Shown here in pieces: positions 63,924 to 64,000 of a stretch of DNA of 64,000 bases (positions are counted from its first letter, which is position 1; every line of letters starts with the position of its first letter). The position numbers were made by a program, and so were the translations under genes. The notes beneath the pieces were generated by a model. That model was not told the origin of the DNA. It worked only from the letters and a program-made list of their open reading frames with translations, and searched no databases. This stretch comes from Adiantum capillus-veneris. Its lineage: Eukaryota > Streptophyta > Polypodiopsida > Polypodiales > Pteridaceae. The stretch lies in contig CM043971.1 of the NCBI GenBank assembly GCA_014529385.2, positions 88,183,340 to 88,247,339 on the forward strand. The letters run 5' to 3'.

Positions 63924-64000
63924 CTAAGGTATGAGCTTTGTCCTAGAGGCACTAGTGCATGAGAGAAGAGGTGAAAATCATCCCACATGTAATGGTGCAA
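63924..64000 (+). repeat. 3' LTR of N, partial
   Basis: TAAGGTATGAGCTTTGTCC onward matches the start of the 5' LTR at 62982 until the window ends. Confidence 0.85.

Larger units (their letters stand above)
62982..64000 (+). mobile_element. Miniature LTR element N (TRIM-like), cut by window edge
   Basis: An LTR of about 332 bases, a tRNA-Met primer site, about 610 bases of internal DNA, a polypurine tract and the start of the second LTR. The internal part lacks gag and pol. Structure and size fit terminal-repeat retrotransposons in miniature, which depend on enzymes of other elements. Confidence 0.82.

Overview
This window looks like intergenic DNA from a large, repeat-rich plant nuclear genome. 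The evidence is the lineage mix: Ty1/copia elements primed by initiator tRNA-Met (TGGTATCAGAGC), Ty3/gypsy elements primed by the tRNA-Asp type site (TGGCGCCGTTGCCGGGGA), a LINE tail with a zf-RVT zinc domain, solo LTRs, a miniature LTR element and long (CT)n, (CA)n and G tracts. I could not recognise any single-copy host gene with confidence. The species cannot be told from the sequence.

Layout, left to right. 1-4387 (-): 5' part of a Tat/Athila-like gypsy element (A), with LTR, primer site, a leader carrying a repeated palindrome, and gag. It sits inside an older gypsy pol remnant (B, 4388-5447). 5448-8029: unassigned. 8030-16525 (-): gypsy element C (RNase H/RT, protease, gag, leader, 1.4 kb LTR). 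Its gag is split by a copia element D (11187-14686, +) with both LTRs and a CTTGG target duplication. 16526-18169 (+): 3' part of copia G. 19184-20809 (+): solo LTR of the C family with a TTATG duplication. 21451-21846: gypsy integrase fossil. 21858-24841: J, a gag-bearing stretch between two direct repeats. 24842-30345: weakly coding or non-coding DNA with a degenerate tandem array of about 144/287 bp period.

30346-38965 (+): H, a gypsy element with a long gag-pol frame that changes within RNase H into copia RNase H and ends in a copia LTR, so it is a gypsy/copia chimera. 38966-42755: head-to-head inverted repeat of a copia gag-PR-IN segment. Its right arm continues into an RT/RNase H frame and a 3' LTR (I, to 45271). 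45272-49340 (-): copia K, with primer site and 5' LTR. 49341-55916 (-): M, a non-autonomous-looking element with gag, a zinc knuckle and a 362-residue membrane-anchored ORF but no pol. 55917-57290: extreme purine-rich tract with (GA)n and a run of about 45 G. 58238-59846 (+): second solo LTR of the C family. 60846-61546 (-): solo LTR of the I family. 61640-62290 (+): LINE 3' end. 62982 to the right edge (+): miniature LTR element N.

The junctions give an order of insertion: A into B; D into C; C next to or into G; chimera H into I; I into K; K into the left repeat of M. Most reading frames are broken or carry changed catalytic residues, for example YVGD in D, YVND in K and a changed protease motif in I. 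The window is therefore mainly a record of past transposition, deletion and template switching. The most notable items are the gypsy/copia chimera, the copia inverted repeat able to form a hairpin transcript, the gag-plus-membrane-ORF element, the palindrome series in A's leader, and the periodic array at 27.5-29.8 kb.
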